A stretch of 21,571 bases of DNA from Casp-actino8 sp965659595 (GTDB lineage: Bacteria; Actinomycetota; Acidimicrobiia; Acidimicrobiales; Ilumatobacteraceae), in assembly GCA_965659595.1 (NCBI GenBank), contig CBFHWN010000032.1:1-21571 (forward strand). Direction: 5' to 3'. The notes beneath the pieces are model-generated. The model made no database searches. It saw only the letters and a program-made list of their open reading frames with translations, and was not told where the DNA came from. The translations under genes were made by a program, and so were the position numbers. Shown here in pieces: positions 21,055 through 21,571 of the stretch; within the stretch, counting starts at the first letter, position 1; each line of letters begins with the position of its first letter.

Positions 21055-21462
21055 ATGCCCACTTTCGTTCACGGCAAGACGACTCATTTCGAGGTCGACG
21101 ACACCGGCGGTACGCCCCGGGACGTAAGCGACACGCTTACCAGCGTTGACTTCCCGGAGACGATCGACACCGCCGAGACCACAGCGTTCGGCGCGACGTC
21201 GAAGTCGTACATCGTCGGTCTCCGTGACGCCACCATCTCGGTGTCCGGCATCTGGGACGCGACCGTCGACGGCTACTTCATCGGCACGGAGCCTGCCAGC
21301 CGTACGTTCATCTACGGTCCCGCTGGCGACACCGGCGGCAACGTCAAATACACCGGTGAGGCGATCCTGACGTCGTTCTCGATCTCGAACCCGGTCGGCG
21401 ATGTCGTCACCTACTCCGCTGACTTTCAGGTCACCGGTGACGTCACCCGCACCACGTTCTGA
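21055..21462 (+). CDS. Second major tail protein paralog, short form
   Basis: 135 residues; it repeats the core of the upstream gene: MPTFVHGK, then DTAETTAFGATSKSYIVGLR and a similar C-terminal SFSISNPVGDVVTYSADF. It lacks the extra C-terminal domain. AGGAGA precedes the ATG. The two genes are a tandem duplication that has diverged; both may enter the tube, or one may be the main subunit. Confidence 0.8.
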   Translation: MPTFVHGKTTHFEVDDTGGTPRDVSDTLTSVDFPETIDTAETTAFGATSKSYIVGLRDATISVSGIWDATVDGYFIGTEPASRTFIYGPAGDTGGNVKYTGEAILTSFSISNPVGDVVTYSADFQVTGDVTRTTF

Positions 21463-21505
21463 TCTAAACCCTAGAAACACAACTGATCTAACCCTAGAAA
21501 TAAAA
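21459..21505 (+). repeat. Tandem direct repeat of about 24 bp before the chaperone gene
   Basis: CTGATCTAAACCCTAGAAAC followed by a second copy CTGATCTAACCCTAGAAATA with one base fewer. The AT-rich pair begins in the tail-protein stop codon and ends before the GAAGGAG ribosome site. Possibly regulatory. Confidence 0.7.
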
Positions 21506-21522
21506 CTGAAGGAGTGACCTAA

Positions 21523-21571
21523 GTGTCCATCAAAGACAAGATCAAGCAGGCAGGCGACCTCGAACGTGAGG
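21523..21571 (+). CDS. Probable tail-assembly chaperone, 3' end outside the window
   Basis: GTG at 21523 follows GAAGGAG (21508-21514). The visible residues MSIKDKIKQAGDLEREIV-like start (16 residues seen) are charged and helical. Genes at this place after the major tail protein are normally tail-assembly chaperones (gpG/gpGT type), often with a programmed frameshift. Function is from position only. Confidence 0.5.
   Translation, partial: MSIKDKIKQAGDLERE

Noticed and set aside
1..21571. tRNA genes or a CRISPR array
   Set aside because: No cloverleaf-like sequence or regularly spaced repeats were noticed by eye; a covariance-model scan was not possible.

Overview
The window is a GC-rich segment of a tailed double-stranded DNA phage or prophage (Caudoviricetes-like) from an actinobacterial host. 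The actinobacterial assignment rests on a WhiB-type iron-sulfur regulator gene (found only in Actinobacteria and their phages), many GTG starts, TAnnnT-type -10 boxes and apparent leaderless genes. The window starts inside a portal gene and ends in the first codons of a probable tail-assembly chaperone. No terminase, integrase, tRNA, CRISPR or transposase was seen, so lytic or temperate lifestyle cannot be decided.

The plus strand carries the virion module in the usual order: portal (1-1233), a 1222-residue MuF head protein with two tandem zeta-toxin-like kinase domains (1237-4905), three accessory genes (4915-6319), XkdF-like prohead protease (7168-8367), scaffold-like protein (12803-13474), cement protein (13478-13864), major capsid protein (13900-14847), two small beta-rich structural proteins, a hairpin terminator (15227-15267), four head-tail joining and tail-completion genes (15600-17303), a Com-like zinc ribbon (17300-17482), a small acidic protein (20015-20284), two paralogous tail-tube proteins (20284-21462) and the chaperone start (21523). 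A plus-strand accessory block (10448-12759: HTH-like protein, zinc protein, metallophosphoesterase, small proteins) separates protease from scaffold.

The most striking feature is three minus-strand islands of small genes set into this module: A (7025 down to 6401, 3 genes), B (10278 down to 8369, 7 genes) and C (19774 down to 17479, 7 genes). Each starts from a near-identical control region: a 24-bp AT-rich box around the palindrome GAAATATTTC centred near -51, a TTGACN-17 bp-TAAGGT promoter, and a leader of exactly 33 nt that begins GTGGG and ends CCCAC directly before ATG, with the Shine-Dalgarno site between. Genes inside the islands are chained by 1-8 bp start/stop overlaps, and five junctions share a GTGGCGTCRTGAGCG-like sequence. 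The islands therefore look like a dispersed, co-regulated regulon of modular accessory genes transcribed against the virion genes. Their products include a WhiB regulator, a winged-helix protein, zinc ribbons, a one-pass membrane protein, an ADP-ribosyltransferase-like protein and a secreted lysozyme-like protein.

A second layer is initiation style. Several plus-strand genes and one minus-strand gene lack a Shine-Dalgarno site but have a TAnnnT hexamer 6-9 nt before the start codon, as expected for leaderless mRNAs. Protein functions were assigned by reading motifs in the translations, not by database search.
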